Shown: positions 16,193 to 25,006, numbered from the stretch's first letter. The stretch: 33,879 bases of DNA from Actinomycetes bacterium (GCA_029263075.1 JAJCYE010000094.1:1-33879), one strand, 5' to 3'. Notes: generated by a model not told the origin, from the letters alone. Made by a program: numbers and translations.

Positions 16193-18191
16193 ACTGACCC
16201 CCCACCTCCAACGATTCCTCCCGACCGGCCAGCATGACGTCCACCTTCCGGCAGACCTCGGCGGCGATTTGTTGTTGGCTCTTGCTGCCGTCGATGATCT
16301 GGAAGCGGTTGGCGTGGCGCTCGGCCAAAAGGCGATAGGCCTCCCGCACCCGGCGGTGGAACTCGATCCCCTCTTGCTCGATGCGGTCGGGTTCCCCCGC
16401 CCGCTCCAGGCCCAGAGACGCTTCGTAGTCCAGCAAGAACACCATGTCGGGGAACAGGGCCCCGGTGCCCCAGCGGCTGATCGACCGGATCTGGTCCGCC
16501 CCCAGGCCCCTAACCAGGCCCTGGTAGGCGATTGAGGAGTCGATGTATCGGTCGCAGATGACAATGGCTCCCGAATCGAGGGCCGGACGGATCAACTCAT
16601 CGACGTGTTGCGCCCGGTCGGCTGCGTAGAGGAGCGCCTCGGCCTTGTCGGAGAGACCCTTGGTCGCGGGATCCAGCAGCAGGTCACGCAGTCTGGACCC
16701 GATGGCGGTCCCCCCCGGCTCTGCAGTCACCACGACCCTGTGGCCCCGAGCGTTCAGGTGCTGGCGGAGCAACTCTATCTGCGTTGTTTTGCCGCTCCCC
16801 TCTCCCCCCTCGAACACCAGGAATACGCCACTGCCGGCCGGCCGCTGGTGGCGCCGCACGCCGATCGCCTTGGTGGTCAGGACACCGGCGGCGAGGATCA
16901 GGACACCCCCGATCCACATGGCGACCCGGATCCCCCGGATATCGATGCTCTGATCAAAAATGGTGACTGGTCCGGGCGAGGCTTTGTCGATGATCTTGAC
17001 GAGCGCCGGCGAGACCGCGGCGGCACCGACGACGGCCAGGCGCACGACCGAGTTGATGGCGGCCGAACCCCGACCTCGCAGGTTGGGTCCGAGCTTCTCT
17101 TGGATCAGGGCGTAACCGCACGGGTAAGCCAATCCGGCAAATACGCCGCACAGGCTGGAGAACACCAACGCGGCGGTCAGGGTGGAGACACTGCCGAAGA
17201 CCACGATGCAGACACCCATCAGGATCACGACGGTAGAAAAGATGATGTCCTTCGGGAACATCTGGGACGCGGGACCGGCCAGGATGAACCCGACCCCCAA
17301 ACCGGTTCCCACCGCGGCCACAAGCAAGCCGAAACTTCCCGATCCGCCCCCCAGGACATCGCTCAGGAAAAACGGCGCCATCGACATGAAGGTCCCGACG
17401 CCGGCGAAGGTCCCCCCGATACCCAGCACCCAGGGACGGATCATCTGGTGGCCGAACAGGAACCTCAAACCGTCGACCAACTCTTTACGGGTGGCCTTCA
17501 GGTTCAGGCGCTCCTGCTTGGCCGGGCGCGGGGAAACCCGCAAAGTCAGGGTCAACGCGGCGCTGACCATGAAGGTCGCCGAGTCCAGGATGAAAGCGGA
17601 CAATTCGGGGTTGCTGGCAAGCGCACTGAAGCCGGTGGCGCCGGCCAGGAAATCAGAGAACTTGGCCAGCAGGCCGAAGATCGCCCCGGACAGCGGGAAC
17701 GTGGCGTAGGCGGCGATGAGCAGTAGCGAGTAGGCGTGGGTGAAGTGTTTCGGGTTGTCGACCATGTCGGGGACGGTGGAGTCCTTGGCGGGCTGCCAGG
17801 CCAGAGTCAACATCTCCAGGAGCGCCGAGATCACCAGCAGCAGGATCACCGGGTTGAGGAAAGGAGTCGAGCGGCCGACTGTTTCCACAAAAGGCAGCGT
17901 GAGGATCAATCCTGCCCGGGCGGCATCGCACGAGACCATGACCTTCTTGCGATCCCAGCGATCGGCAATGACCCCCGCCAAGGGGCTGAACAAAAGGGTG
18001 GGAGCCAGCCGGGCCAACAGGACCGCAGCGATCGCAAACTCGTTGTCGTAGATGCGCTTGGTGAGTGCCACAATTGCCACCAAGCCGACCCAGTCGCCCA
18101 GCGAGGACGAAATCTGGCCGATAAAAAACCGCCGGAACGAACGCTGCTTGAGCAGTTGCCGGTAGACCGAGCCGCTACTCGGCTCGGCCAA
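16173..18191 (-). CDS. tmk: MFS transporter-like membrane domain fused to thymidylate kinase
   Basis: The C-terminal 210 residues are dTMP kinase (dTMP + ATP to dTDP): P-loop FEGGEGSGKTT near 460, the DR-x motif ICDRYIDSS near 550, AEPGGT, and LLDYEASLGLERAG. The N-terminal 455 residues hold about twelve hydrophobic segments with an MFS-like GVIADRWDRKKVM loop (A motif) near residue 60. Fusions of this kind are annotated in actinobacteria; what is transported is unknown. I choose TTG 18191, just after the topA stop, because the first membrane segment follows at once; a GTG at 18278 would overlap topA by 85 bp and has no ribosome site. The 3' end overlaps holB. Confidence 0.94.
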   Translation of the reverse strand: MAEPSSGSVYRQLLKQRSFRRFFIGQISSSLGDWVGLVAIVALTKRIYDNEFAIAAVLLARLAPTLLFSPLAGVIADRWDRKKVMVSCDAARAGLILTLPFVETVGRSTPFLNPVILLLVISALLEMLTLAWQPAKDSTVPDMVDNPKHFTHAYSLLLIAAYATFPLSGAIFGLLAKFSDFLAGATGFSALASNPELSAFILDSATFMVSAALTLTLRVSPRPAKQERLNLKATRKELVDGLRFLFGHQMIRPWVLGIGGTFAGVGTFMSMAPFFLSDVLGGGSGSFGLLVAAVGTGLGVGFILAGPASQMFPKDIIFSTVVILMGVCIVVFGSVSTLTAALVFSSLCGVFAGLAYPCGYALIQEKLGPNLRGRGSAAINSVVRLAVVGAAAVSPALVKIIDKASPGPVTIFDQSIDIRGIRVAMWIGGVLILAAGVLTTKAIGVRRHQRPAGSGVFLVFEGGEGSGKTTQIELLRQHLNARGHRVVVTAEPGGTAIGSRLRDLLLDPATKGLSDKAEALLYAADRAQHVDELIRPALDSGAIVICDRYIDSSIAYQGLVRGLGADQIRSISRWGTGALFPDMVFLLDYEASLGLERAGEPDRIEQEGIEFHRRVREAYRLLAERHANRFQIIDGSKSQQQIAAEVCRKVDVMLAGREESLEVGGQFEATVG

Positions 18192-18193
18192 AT

Positions 18194-20452
18194 CTACTTC
18201 GTCTTTGTCACCGAATTCGATGAAGGGCCTCCACTGGCCGGTTGGAGCGAGGGGTCCTCGTTCTGGGTGTGCCGGCACGCAGGATAGTGGCTGCAGCCGA
18301 AGAAGACACCCTTTTTTCCCTTTCGTTCAAGTAGGTCACCCGGTGCATTATCCGTGCATCGCTTGCACGGGGTCTCCAGGCACTTGGGGCAGGCCACGCC
18401 CGTGTTGCGTGGTTTGTCCTTTTGGATGTACTTACATTCGGGGTAGGTCGAGCAGCCGACAAAGGGACCGAAGCGCCCTCTGCGCTTCTGCAGGAAGTTT
18501 CCACAGTCGGGGCACTTCTCCTCCAGCAACTCCGGCGTTTGATCCGGCTGGCCGGGCAGCGGGTGGGTGTGAGCGCACTCGGGGAATCCCGAACATCCGT
18601 AAAACTTACCCCGCCGACCCAATTTGATGACCAACGGCTTGCCGCAGTCCGGGCAGATCTCGTCGGTGGCCTCGGAGGTCACTTCTTCCTTCGGCACCTC
18701 GCCGGCCTTGTTCAGGCGGTCCTGCATGGGCAGGTAGAACGACTCGACCACCGGGCGATAGGCGACCTTGCCTTCGGCCATCTCGTCGAGGCGCTCCTCC
18801 ATGTCACTTGTGAATTCGAAGTCCATGAAGTGGTCGCCGAAGTAGCGCAGCAAAAAGTCGCTGGTTACCTCACCGGTGTCGGTGGCATAAAAACGTTTGT
18901 TCTGAACCCGCACGAAGTCCCGTTTTTCGTCCAGGATCGTGGTCATGATCGAAGCGTAGGTCGACGGCCTGCCGATGCCCCGCGACTCCAACTCTTTGAT
19001 CAGCGAGGCTTCCGTGTAGCGGGGGGGCGGCTGAGTGAAATGCTGCTCGGGCTTCAACTGCTTCAGTTTCAGCTCCTGCTCGGCAGCAAGGACCGGGAGC
19101 TTGGACTCCGGTTCCTCCTCCTCATCCTTGGCTTCCCGGTACAACCGGGTGAAGCCGTCGAACTTCATGGTCGACCCGGTGGCCCGGAACAGATGTACTT
19201 CGGCCTCGGTGGCGGGCGTTGCCGCGACATCGGCGGAGACCTGGTCGTAAACCGCCGGGGCCATCAGGGACGCAACCGAACGTTTCCAGATCAGGTCGTA
19301 GACCTTGATCAGGGCGTCTGCGTCCCGGGTCTCCCCGCCGCGGATCTCCGCTTCCAGGTCCTTGGCGCTGCGGGTCATGTCGGAGGGACGGATGCACTCG
19401 TGCGCTTCCTGGGCGCCCTTGGCCTTTTTGTCGTGGTTCTTGTAGCGGCCAACCCAGTAGTTGTCCCCAAAATTCTTCTTAACCAGGCCCGCGGCAGCCG
19501 AGATGGCCTCCGAACTCATGGAGGTTGAGTCGGTTCTCATGTAGGTGATGTAGCCCCGTTCGTAGAGGCGCTGTGCCAGACCCATGGCCCGCCGGCTGCC
19601 GTAGCCCAACTTGCGGGAGGCGTCCATCTGGAAACTGGAGGTAATGAAGGGAGGGAACGGTACCTTGCGGGTCTCCTTGGTACGGACATCGGCCACCTTC
19701 CAGGCGGCGCCGTCGAGGGCCGCGGCGATGGCCTCTGCCCGGGCCTGCTCTCCAATACGGTTCGCCAGGTCCTCGGCCGAATCCTTGCCGATCTTGGTGG
19801 GAATTTTGGTGGCGCCGATCTGAACCAGGGTGGCGGTGAATCCCTCGCCTACGAGGGTGTTCAACAGCGCCTGCAGGGTCCAGTACTCGGTGGCGACGAA
19901 CTTGGCGATCTCTCGCTCCCGCTCTACCACCAGGCGCAGAGCCGGGCTCTGCACTCTCCCGGCGGATAGCCCGTAGCGGATCTTGTGCCAGACAAGCTGG
20001 GAAACCGGGTAGCCGACCAGGCGGTCGATGCTGCGCCGGGCTTGCTGGGCGTCGACCAGACGCTGGTCGATGGCCCGCGGCGTCTTGATGGCTTCGTTGA
20101 CCGCCTTCTTGGTGATTTCGGTGAAAGTCACCCGGCGTTGCTTGTCCAGAGGGATTTTGCAGCTCTCGGTGATGTGCCAGGCGATGGCCTCACCCTCGCG
20201 GTCGTAGTCAGTGGCGAGGTAGACGTTGTCGGCCTTCTTCGCCGCAGCGGCGATGGCAGCGATGACCTTCTTTTTGTCTTCGTTCACCACGTACTCGAGC
20301 TTGAAATCGTGCTCGACATCGACCCCAAGGGTCTTGATGGGCAGATCCCGGACGTGACCTACCGACGCAAGGACTTTGAAGTCCTTACCCAGGTACTTTG
20401 CAATAGTTTTCGCTTTGGCCGGCGACTCCACGACCATGAGGTTTTGAGACAT
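18194..20452 (-). CDS. topA: DNA topoisomerase I (type IA) with three zinc ribbons
   Basis: TopA relaxes negative supercoils by passing strands through a transient single-strand break. The 752 residues begin with VVESPAKAKTIAKYLG (Toprim), the metal triad DYDREGEAIAWH is near 103-114, and the catalytic tyrosine sits in RGYITYMRTDS (near 302). The C-terminus carries three Cys4 ribbons: CPDCG...CSGFPEC (about 599-626), CPDCG...CSTYPEC (about 649-676) and CPKC...CSHYPAC (about 686-724), the last with an extra C-x2-C inside. Mycobacterial and streptomycete TopA lack such ribbons and use basic repeats instead. No ribosome site precedes the ATG; a near-leaderless promoter fits (see 20468-20496). 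Confidence 0.97.
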   Translation of the reverse strand: MSQNLMVVESPAKAKTIAKYLGKDFKVLASVGHVRDLPIKTLGVDVEHDFKLEYVVNEDKKKVIAAIAAAAKKADNVYLATDYDREGEAIAWHITESCKIPLDKQRRVTFTEITKKAVNEAIKTPRAIDQRLVDAQQARRSIDRLVGYPVSQLVWHKIRYGLSAGRVQSPALRLVVEREREIAKFVATEYWTLQALLNTLVGEGFTATLVQIGATKIPTKIGKDSAEDLANRIGEQARAEAIAAALDGAAWKVADVRTKETRKVPFPPFITSSFQMDASRKLGYGSRRAMGLAQRLYERGYITYMRTDSTSMSSEAISAAAGLVKKNFGDNYWVGRYKNHDKKAKGAQEAHECIRPSDMTRSAKDLEAEIRGGETRDADALIKVYDLIWKRSVASLMAPAVYDQVSADVAATPATEAEVHLFRATGSTMKFDGFTRLYREAKDEEEEPESKLPVLAAEQELKLKQLKPEQHFTQPPPRYTEASLIKELESRGIGRPSTYASIMTTILDEKRDFVRVQNKRFYATDTGEVTSDFLLRYFGDHFMDFEFTSDMEERLDEMAEGKVAYRPVVESFYLPMQDRLNKAGEVPKEEVTSEATDEICPDCGKPLVIKLGRRGKFYGCSGFPECAHTHPLPGQPDQTPELLEEKCPDCGNFLQKRRGRFGPFVGCSTYPECKYIQKDKPRNTGVACPKCLETPCKRCTDNAPGDLLERKGKKGVFFGCSHYPACRHTQNEDPSLQPASGGPSSNSVTKTK

Positions 20453-20467
20453 ATTGGTTGGTGGGGC

Positions 20468-20496
20468 AGAGTGATGCGGATTTACGTTTCTGTCAA
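20468..20496 (-). promoter_or_regulatory. Candidate topA promoter
   Basis: On the minus strand a perfect TTGACA (20491-20496) is followed after 17 bp by CACTCT (20468-20473), a weak -10. The predicted start would fall about 8 nt before the topA ATG, giving a very short leader, which agrees with the missing Shine-Dalgarno sequence. The weak -10 keeps confidence low. Confidence 0.35.
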
Positions 20497-20686
20497 ACCC
20501 CGGCCTTGGGCCACGATCTGTGGCTGCACAAGACTTTGGGCCTTTAACGTATTCTCCCCTACTTTATTTCCAGAGCCCCCAATCGGCACTCCCCGGGCCA
20601 CCGAATCCGCCCGGGTTCCAGCCATGCGGGCCGCACCCTACGGGTCGATCCAGACTTGAACTTCGGGCAAGAGTTAGAGTTAGACC

Positions 20687-21040
20687 ATGGGATTCTTAAA
20701 AGGCCTGAGCGAAACCTCTGAGGAGATCCACACCAATCACACCCGTGAATGGTGCAAGGACGTCGAGGGAGTTGAGGACGTAACCGACTGCCTGGAGCGC
20801 ACCCGCCGCAAGGTTGCCGGAGTGGTCGAGAGCATCAAACTACGTCCCAGCAGGTTCTCCAACACTCTGGAGATAACGATCTTCGACGGGACGGACAGAA
20901 TCATCGGCGTCTGGCTGGGTCGTAAATCGATTCCCGGCATCGACCTGGGAACTCATCTGACAATCCAGGGCACCGTCGGGCAGTTCGAACCGGGTCCACG
21001 CCGCATCATCAACCCCGCCTACGAGCTACTGCCCCACTAA
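20687..21040 (+). CDS. Small OB-fold nucleic-acid-binding-like protein
   Basis: A 117-residue cytosolic protein whose second half (about 38-115) reads as an OB-fold: VAGVVESIKLRP, LEITIFDGTDRIIGVWLGR, GTHLTIQGTVGQF, which alternates like five beta strands. M. tuberculosis Rv2694c, an OB-fold protein of unknown role, holds the same place converging on ceoB-ceoC, so this is probably its orthologue. The N-terminal 35 residues are helical and polar. No clear ribosome site precedes the ATG. It stands divergent to topA across 234 bp and ends 78 bp from the ceoC stop. Function is not established. Confidence 0.85.
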   Translation: MGFLKGLSETSEEIHTNHTREWCKDVEGVEDVTDCLERTRRKVAGVVESIKLRPSRFSNTLEITIFDGTDRIIGVWLGRKSIPGIDLGTHLTIQGTVGQFEPGPRRIINPAYELLPH

Positions 21041-21118
21041 CAACACTCACACCGTCGGTTCCCCCGGTGGCGTCCTGCAGCCCAACCCCTGGAATGACCT
21101 ACGCCGCAGAATGGGGCC

Positions 21119-21799
21119 TTAGGTCTGGACCGGCTGAGGGCGAGCCGACAGGAGCAACTCCAGCTCGGGCTCGTTCTCCAGAGTCGTGAGAGCAAGGATC
21201 TCGTCGCCCACCATCAGCGGAGTCTCGTCCCGTGGGACAACCACGTGCCCGGCGCGGATGATGGCGGTGACAACAGCGTCCCGGGGAAGGGTCAACTCCC
21301 CAAGCACCTTGCCCACGGCGGGGGAATTCTCGGCCAGCGTGACTTCAACCAGCAGGACCTTGCCCTGTTCAAGCCTGAGGAGGGTAACCAGGTCACCGAC
21401 GACCACCGCTTCCTCCACCAGCGAGGTCAGCAGATGCGGGGGGGACACCGATTCGTCGACGCCCCAGGCCTCGTTGAACAGCCACTCGTTATTCGGGTGG
21501 TTGACCCGCGCCACCACCCGGCGGATGCCGAACTCCTGCTTGGCCAGCAAAGACGAGACCAGGTTGACCTTGTCGTCCCCGGTGGCGGCGACCATCACGT
21601 CGCAGGTGGACAGACCGGCTCCTTGCAGCGTCAGTGGTTCGGTTGCGTCGGCGTGGAGCCAGGTGACGTCGATCCGGTCCCGGTGTTTTTGGATCAAGTC
21701 GCCGTTCTGGTCGATGAGGATGACCGTGTGGCCGAGCCGCTGCAGGTCCTTGGCCATGAACCGGCCGACGTTGCCTGCTCCTGCAATCGCTATTTTCAT
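21119..21799 (-). CDS. ceoC: TrkA-type RCK potassium uptake regulator (CeoC-like)
   Basis: RCK proteins bind NAD(H) or ATP and gate membrane K+ transporters from the cytosol. The 226 residues comprise an RCK_N Rossmann domain with GAGNVG at 7-12 and the acidic end of strand 2 (LIDQNGD near 28-34), then an RCK_C (TrkA_C) domain from about 138, with EVTLAENSPAVGKVLGEL and GDEILALTT. The ATG overlaps the upstream ceoB stop by 4 bp. The M. tuberculosis pair is Rv2691-Rv2692. No TrkH/KtrB membrane subunit is adjacent; the divergent neighbour is a KimA-like importer. Confidence 0.93.
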   Translation of the reverse strand: MKIAIAGAGNVGRFMAKDLQRLGHTVILIDQNGDLIQKHRDRIDVTWLHADATEPLTLQGAGLSTCDVMVAATGDDKVNLVSSLLAKQEFGIRRVVARVNHPNNEWLFNEAWGVDESVSPPHLLTSLVEEAVVVGDLVTLLRLEQGKVLLVEVTLAENSPAVGKVLGELTLPRDAVVTAIIRAGHVVVPRDETPLMVGDEILALTTLENEPELELLLSARPQPVQT

Positions 21800-22476
21800 T
21801 CGGCACTCCCAACCTGTCCGGTGAGGTTGAAGCCCAGTCGCTCCTCCATCTCGGGAAGCGCCGAGCGGGCTACAGCAAGGTGGATGATGTCGCCCTCCTG
21901 AATGATGGTCTTGAGGTCAGGGATCTTGGTGTCGCCGAACCGGGTGAGCGCTACTACCCGGGCTTTTGCGGGGTCTCGGAGGTCCTCCACCGGCCGGCCG
22001 ATGAAGCTCTGCGGCGAAGGGAAGCCCACCACCACGACCTCTCCGGATCCGATTGTCCATTCGACCGACTGCACCGACGGCAGTACGCGGGCCAGGATCT
22101 GGTCGGTAGCCCACGCTACGGTCGCAACCGTAGAGATACCCAGACGTTCGTACATCTGAGCCCGGCGCGGGTCATAGATAAGGGCGGCAACGTTGGGGAC
22201 GTTGTAGTGCTCCTTGGCGATCCGGGCGGAGACGATGTTGGTGTTGTCGCCTCTGGTAACCGACGCAAAGATCTCCGAGTCCTCGATACCGGCCTGCTCA
22301 AGGATCTCCTGGTCGAAACCCACTCCCACCAGCTTTTTGCCGGAGAAGCCGGGAAGCACCCTCTGTTCAAAAGCGTTGGCGTCTTTGTCGATGATTGATA
22401 CCGTGTAACGCCGGTTTTCAAGTGCCTGCGCCAGTTCCGCACCGACCCGTCCACATCCAACGATTACTGCGTGCAT
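21796..22476 (-). CDS. ceoB: TrkA-type RCK potassium uptake regulator (CeoB-like)
   Basis: This is the first of two RCK proteins read in one unit, each with one RCK_N and one RCK_C domain (226 residues). GCGRVG at 7-12 is the dinucleotide glycine motif and SIIDKDANAF gives the acidic strand-2 end. The RCK_C part begins near 140 (EVVVVGFPSPQSFIGRPVEDL). The ATG has AAGGA nine nt upstream. It lies back to back with the KimA-like gene across only 61 bp, so both probably share a control region. The two proteins likely form a hetero-oligomeric ring; that is inference from pairing. Confidence 0.93.
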   Translation of the reverse strand: MHAVIVGCGRVGAELAQALENRRYTVSIIDKDANAFEQRVLPGFSGKKLVGVGFDQEILEQAGIEDSEIFASVTRGDNTNIVSARIAKEHYNVPNVAALIYDPRRAQMYERLGISTVATVAWATDQILARVLPSVQSVEWTIGSGEVVVVGFPSPQSFIGRPVEDLRDPAKARVVALTRFGDTKIPDLKTIIQEGDIIHLAVARSALPEMEERLGFNLTGQVGSAE

Positions 22477-22537
22477 GCACTCAAGTCCTTAGGAGATCGA
22501 AGCACCGACTCTACCCCGGGTCGTAAGATTCACGTAA

Positions 22538-24883
22538 ATGAATAGATTCTTCAAGCGCCTCTTCGTCGGGCCGCCCCTCTCCACCCACGACGAACTCTCC
22601 CACCGGCTTCCTAAACGAATAGCCCTCACGGTCTTCTCGTCGGACGCCTTGTCGTCGACGGCTTACGCCACCGATGAGATCCTCTTGGTGCTCGCCGCCG
22701 GAGGCCTGGCGGCGCTTCACTACTCCCCTTTTATATCGCTGGCGGTGGTGGTGGTCATGGCGGTGGTGGTCTTCTCCTACCGCCAGACCGTGGAGGCCTA
22801 CCCCCAGGGAGGGGGCGCCTACCGGGTGGCGCACGACAACCTCGGCGCACCGGCAGGATTGATCGCGGCCTCGGCGCTGTTGATCGACTACGTCCTGACG
22901 GTATCGGTCAGCATCGCGGCCGGGGTGGCGGCGGCGGGCGCCGCACTGGAGGGCGCCAGGGACCACCGGGTCGCCATCGCCCTGGGGGCGGTGGCCCTTA
23001 TCGCCGCCCTCAACCTACGGGGCATGAAGGAATCCGGGGGCCTGTTCGCCGTCCCCACCTACGGCTTTTTGATTGCCATGTTCACGGTCATCATCGTGGG
23101 CGTCTACAAGGCGACGACGGGCAGCCTGATCGAGCTCCCGGTGTCCGATATCGAGACCACACAGGCGGTGACCCTGTTCATGATCCTCAAGGCCTTCGCC
23201 TCGGGATCCACCGCCCTCACCGGTATCGAGGCCATCTCCGACGGCGTGCCGGCATTCCAGCCTCCGGAGTCCAAGAACGCCTCAAGAACCCTTTTGATCC
23301 TCGGATTCCTGCTTGGATTCCTTTTCATCGGCATCACGTTTTTGTCCCGGGCGGTGGGAGTGGACGCCCACCTCATCGAGGAGGGCAGCACCGTCACCTC
23401 CCAGATCACCGGTGCGGTATTCGGCCAGACGAGTTGGTTCTTCTATGTGGTGCAGGCGTTCACCGCGTTGATCTTGTTTTTGGCCGCCAACACCGCTTAC
23501 GCCGACTTTCCCCGCCTGGCATCTATCCTGGCCAAAGACCGGTACTTGCCCCGGGGCCTCGGCCAAAGAGGGGACCGGCTGGCCTTCTCCAACGGGATCC
23601 TGATTCTCACCGCCGCCGCGGCCGGCATTCTCATCAACTACGAGGCCGACGTCCACCGCATCGTCCCGCTCTACGTCGTGGGCGTGTTTACGAGCTTCAC
23701 CCTCTCGCAGTTCGGAATGGTGGTCCACACGCTGCGGGCCAAGCGCACGGCGGAACACCAGGGCAGGCCGGTGGAGTCACGCTGGAAACGCAAGGTGCTG
23801 ATCAGCGGTTTCGGCGGATCCACCACTTTCATCGTGCTCATCATCGTCTCCATCACCAAGTTCTTCAGCCCGCTTCACGAAGGCGAACTGTCCCACTTCA
23901 GGGGCGGCGCATGGCAGATCATCGTCCTGATCCCGATCCTGGCCGGGGTGCTCTACAAGATCAACAAACACTACCGGCACGTCAAAGACGAACTTACTTT
24001 CGACGGCGACCTGCCGGACATGCGCAGTGAAAAGGTTGTCCTGGTCGTATCCCGATTCCGGGGCGCCACCAAAGCCCTGGCCATTGCCCGGGCCATCGCA
24101 CCACGGGAGTTGAGGGCGATTGCCTGGCGCTGTTCGGACCAACGCCTCATCGACCTGAGAAACCGGTGGGACAACATGGGCGTCAACACCCCCATCGAAC
24201 AGGTGGGCAGCAAACCCTCCGATGTTTTGAACTTCGTCCGGTCGCTGGACCCCCGGTCCGAGGATCCGGTTACGGTCATTTTCCCCGACCCGCACTACCC
24301 CAGTTGGCTAAGCCAACTGGTCAAGAACCGGGACATGCTGAAACTAAAACGGGCATTCCTTTATGAGAGCGGCACCGTCCTCATAGGTATACCGTTCGAC
24401 CCGGACCACGACCCCGAACCCAAGCGCCTGACCGCCCCGTCCCGGGTGGCGCTGGTGGTTGTTGTTTCGTCGATCAACCGGGCAACCATCCGGGCCATCC
24501 AGTACGCCCGCTCGTTGAACCCCGCGGAACTCAAGGCGATGTCCATCCAGACCGAACCCGGCGATGCAGCCATCCTGACCGAGGAGTGGGGCCGGCTGGG
24601 TATCGACGTGCCCCTGGAGGTGGTGGACGCACCTTTCCGGGACCTGATGGATCCGTTGATCAGGGAACTGAGGCAGCTGAGGACCACACCGGGCGACGCC
24701 GTGGGCGTGGTTATCCCCGAGTTCGTAGTGCCTCGCTGGTACCAAAACGTCCTTCACACCCAGACCGCCTTCTTTATCAAGACGGCACTGCTTTTCGAGG
24801 ATGAGGTCATCGTTATCGACGTGCCGCTGCGGGTACACAAACAACGTAAGAAGCCCAGACCGAAGGTCGAACAAACGAGTTGA
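22538..24883 (+). CDS. kimA: KimA-like APC-superfamily potassium importer with two USP-like domains
   Basis: The membrane part (about residues 20-480, roughly twelve segments) closely follows B. subtilis KimA (YdaO), a proton-coupled high-affinity K+ importer. The SSDALSSTAYATDEIL and YPQGGGAYRVAHDNLG blocks and LLIDYVLTVSVSIAAG match, and Asp36, Tyr43, Thr121 and Ser125, which I recall as K+-site residues in KimA, fall at the same numbers. KimA has one USP-like cytosolic domain; here two copies follow, about 498-620 and 636-762, sharing RAT.A...AR...P.EL.A and ending VLIGIP / VIVIDVP. The extra copy explains 781 residues against about 607. Rv2690c has the same place. No ribosome site precedes the ATG; a leaderless transcript is possible. 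Confidence 0.88.
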   Translation: MNRFFKRLFVGPPLSTHDELSHRLPKRIALTVFSSDALSSTAYATDEILLVLAAGGLAALHYSPFISLAVVVVMAVVVFSYRQTVEAYPQGGGAYRVAHDNLGAPAGLIAASALLIDYVLTVSVSIAAGVAAAGAALEGARDHRVAIALGAVALIAALNLRGMKESGGLFAVPTYGFLIAMFTVIIVGVYKATTGSLIELPVSDIETTQAVTLFMILKAFASGSTALTGIEAISDGVPAFQPPESKNASRTLLILGFLLGFLFIGITFLSRAVGVDAHLIEEGSTVTSQITGAVFGQTSWFFYVVQAFTALILFLAANTAYADFPRLASILAKDRYLPRGLGQRGDRLAFSNGILILTAAAAGILINYEADVHRIVPLYVVGVFTSFTLSQFGMVVHTLRAKRTAEHQGRPVESRWKRKVLISGFGGSTTFIVLIIVSITKFFSPLHEGELSHFRGGAWQIIVLIPILAGVLYKINKHYRHVKDELTFDGDLPDMRSEKVVLVVSRFRGATKALAIARAIAPRELRAIAWRCSDQRLIDLRNRWDNMGVNTPIEQVGSKPSDVLNFVRSLDPRSEDPVTVIFPDPHYPSWLSQLVKNRDMLKLKRAFLYESGTVLIGIPFDPDHDPEPKRLTAPSRVALVVVVSSINRATIRAIQYARSLNPAELKAMSIQTEPGDAAILTEEWGRLGIDVPLEVVDAPFRDLMDPLIRELRQLRTTPGDAVGVVIPEFVVPRWYQNVLHTQTAFFIKTALLFEDEVIVIDVPLRVHKQRKKPRPKVEQTS

Positions 24884-24889
24884 CCACGG

Positions 24890-24916
24890 CCGCCGGCCGA
24901 TACCCGCGGCCGGCGG
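24890..24916 (+). terminator. GC-rich hairpin after the KimA-like gene
   Basis: A 10-bp perfect stem CCGCCGGCCG / CGGCCGGCGG with a 7-nt loop starts 6 bp after the stop codon. No T-run follows, as is common for actinobacterial hairpin terminators. It may separate the importer from corA, which lies 90 bp further on. Confidence 0.5.
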
Positions 24917-25006
24917 AGCAACAGTTCAGGCAGAGTTCAAATAAACCCCGGACCCTCGACAAATCCAATCGGTTACGCTCGGAACCGACGTTAGATCGGA
25001 GGGGAT

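Noticed and set aside
16193-16564. N-terminal extension of holB to an ATG at 16564
   Set aside because: The added 124 residues lie inside the thymidylate kinase coding region and show only Ser/Arg/Trp-rich shadow composition.
16605-17726. 373-residue open frame opposite the MFS-tmk gene
   Set aside because: Composition rich in Gly, Gln, Asp and His is typical of antisense of a membrane protein gene; no start signal.
22477-22537. ydaO-type c-di-AMP riboswitch before the KimA-like gene
   Set aside because: Only 61 bp are available between the divergent genes, too short for that riboswitch, and no matching conserved core is seen.
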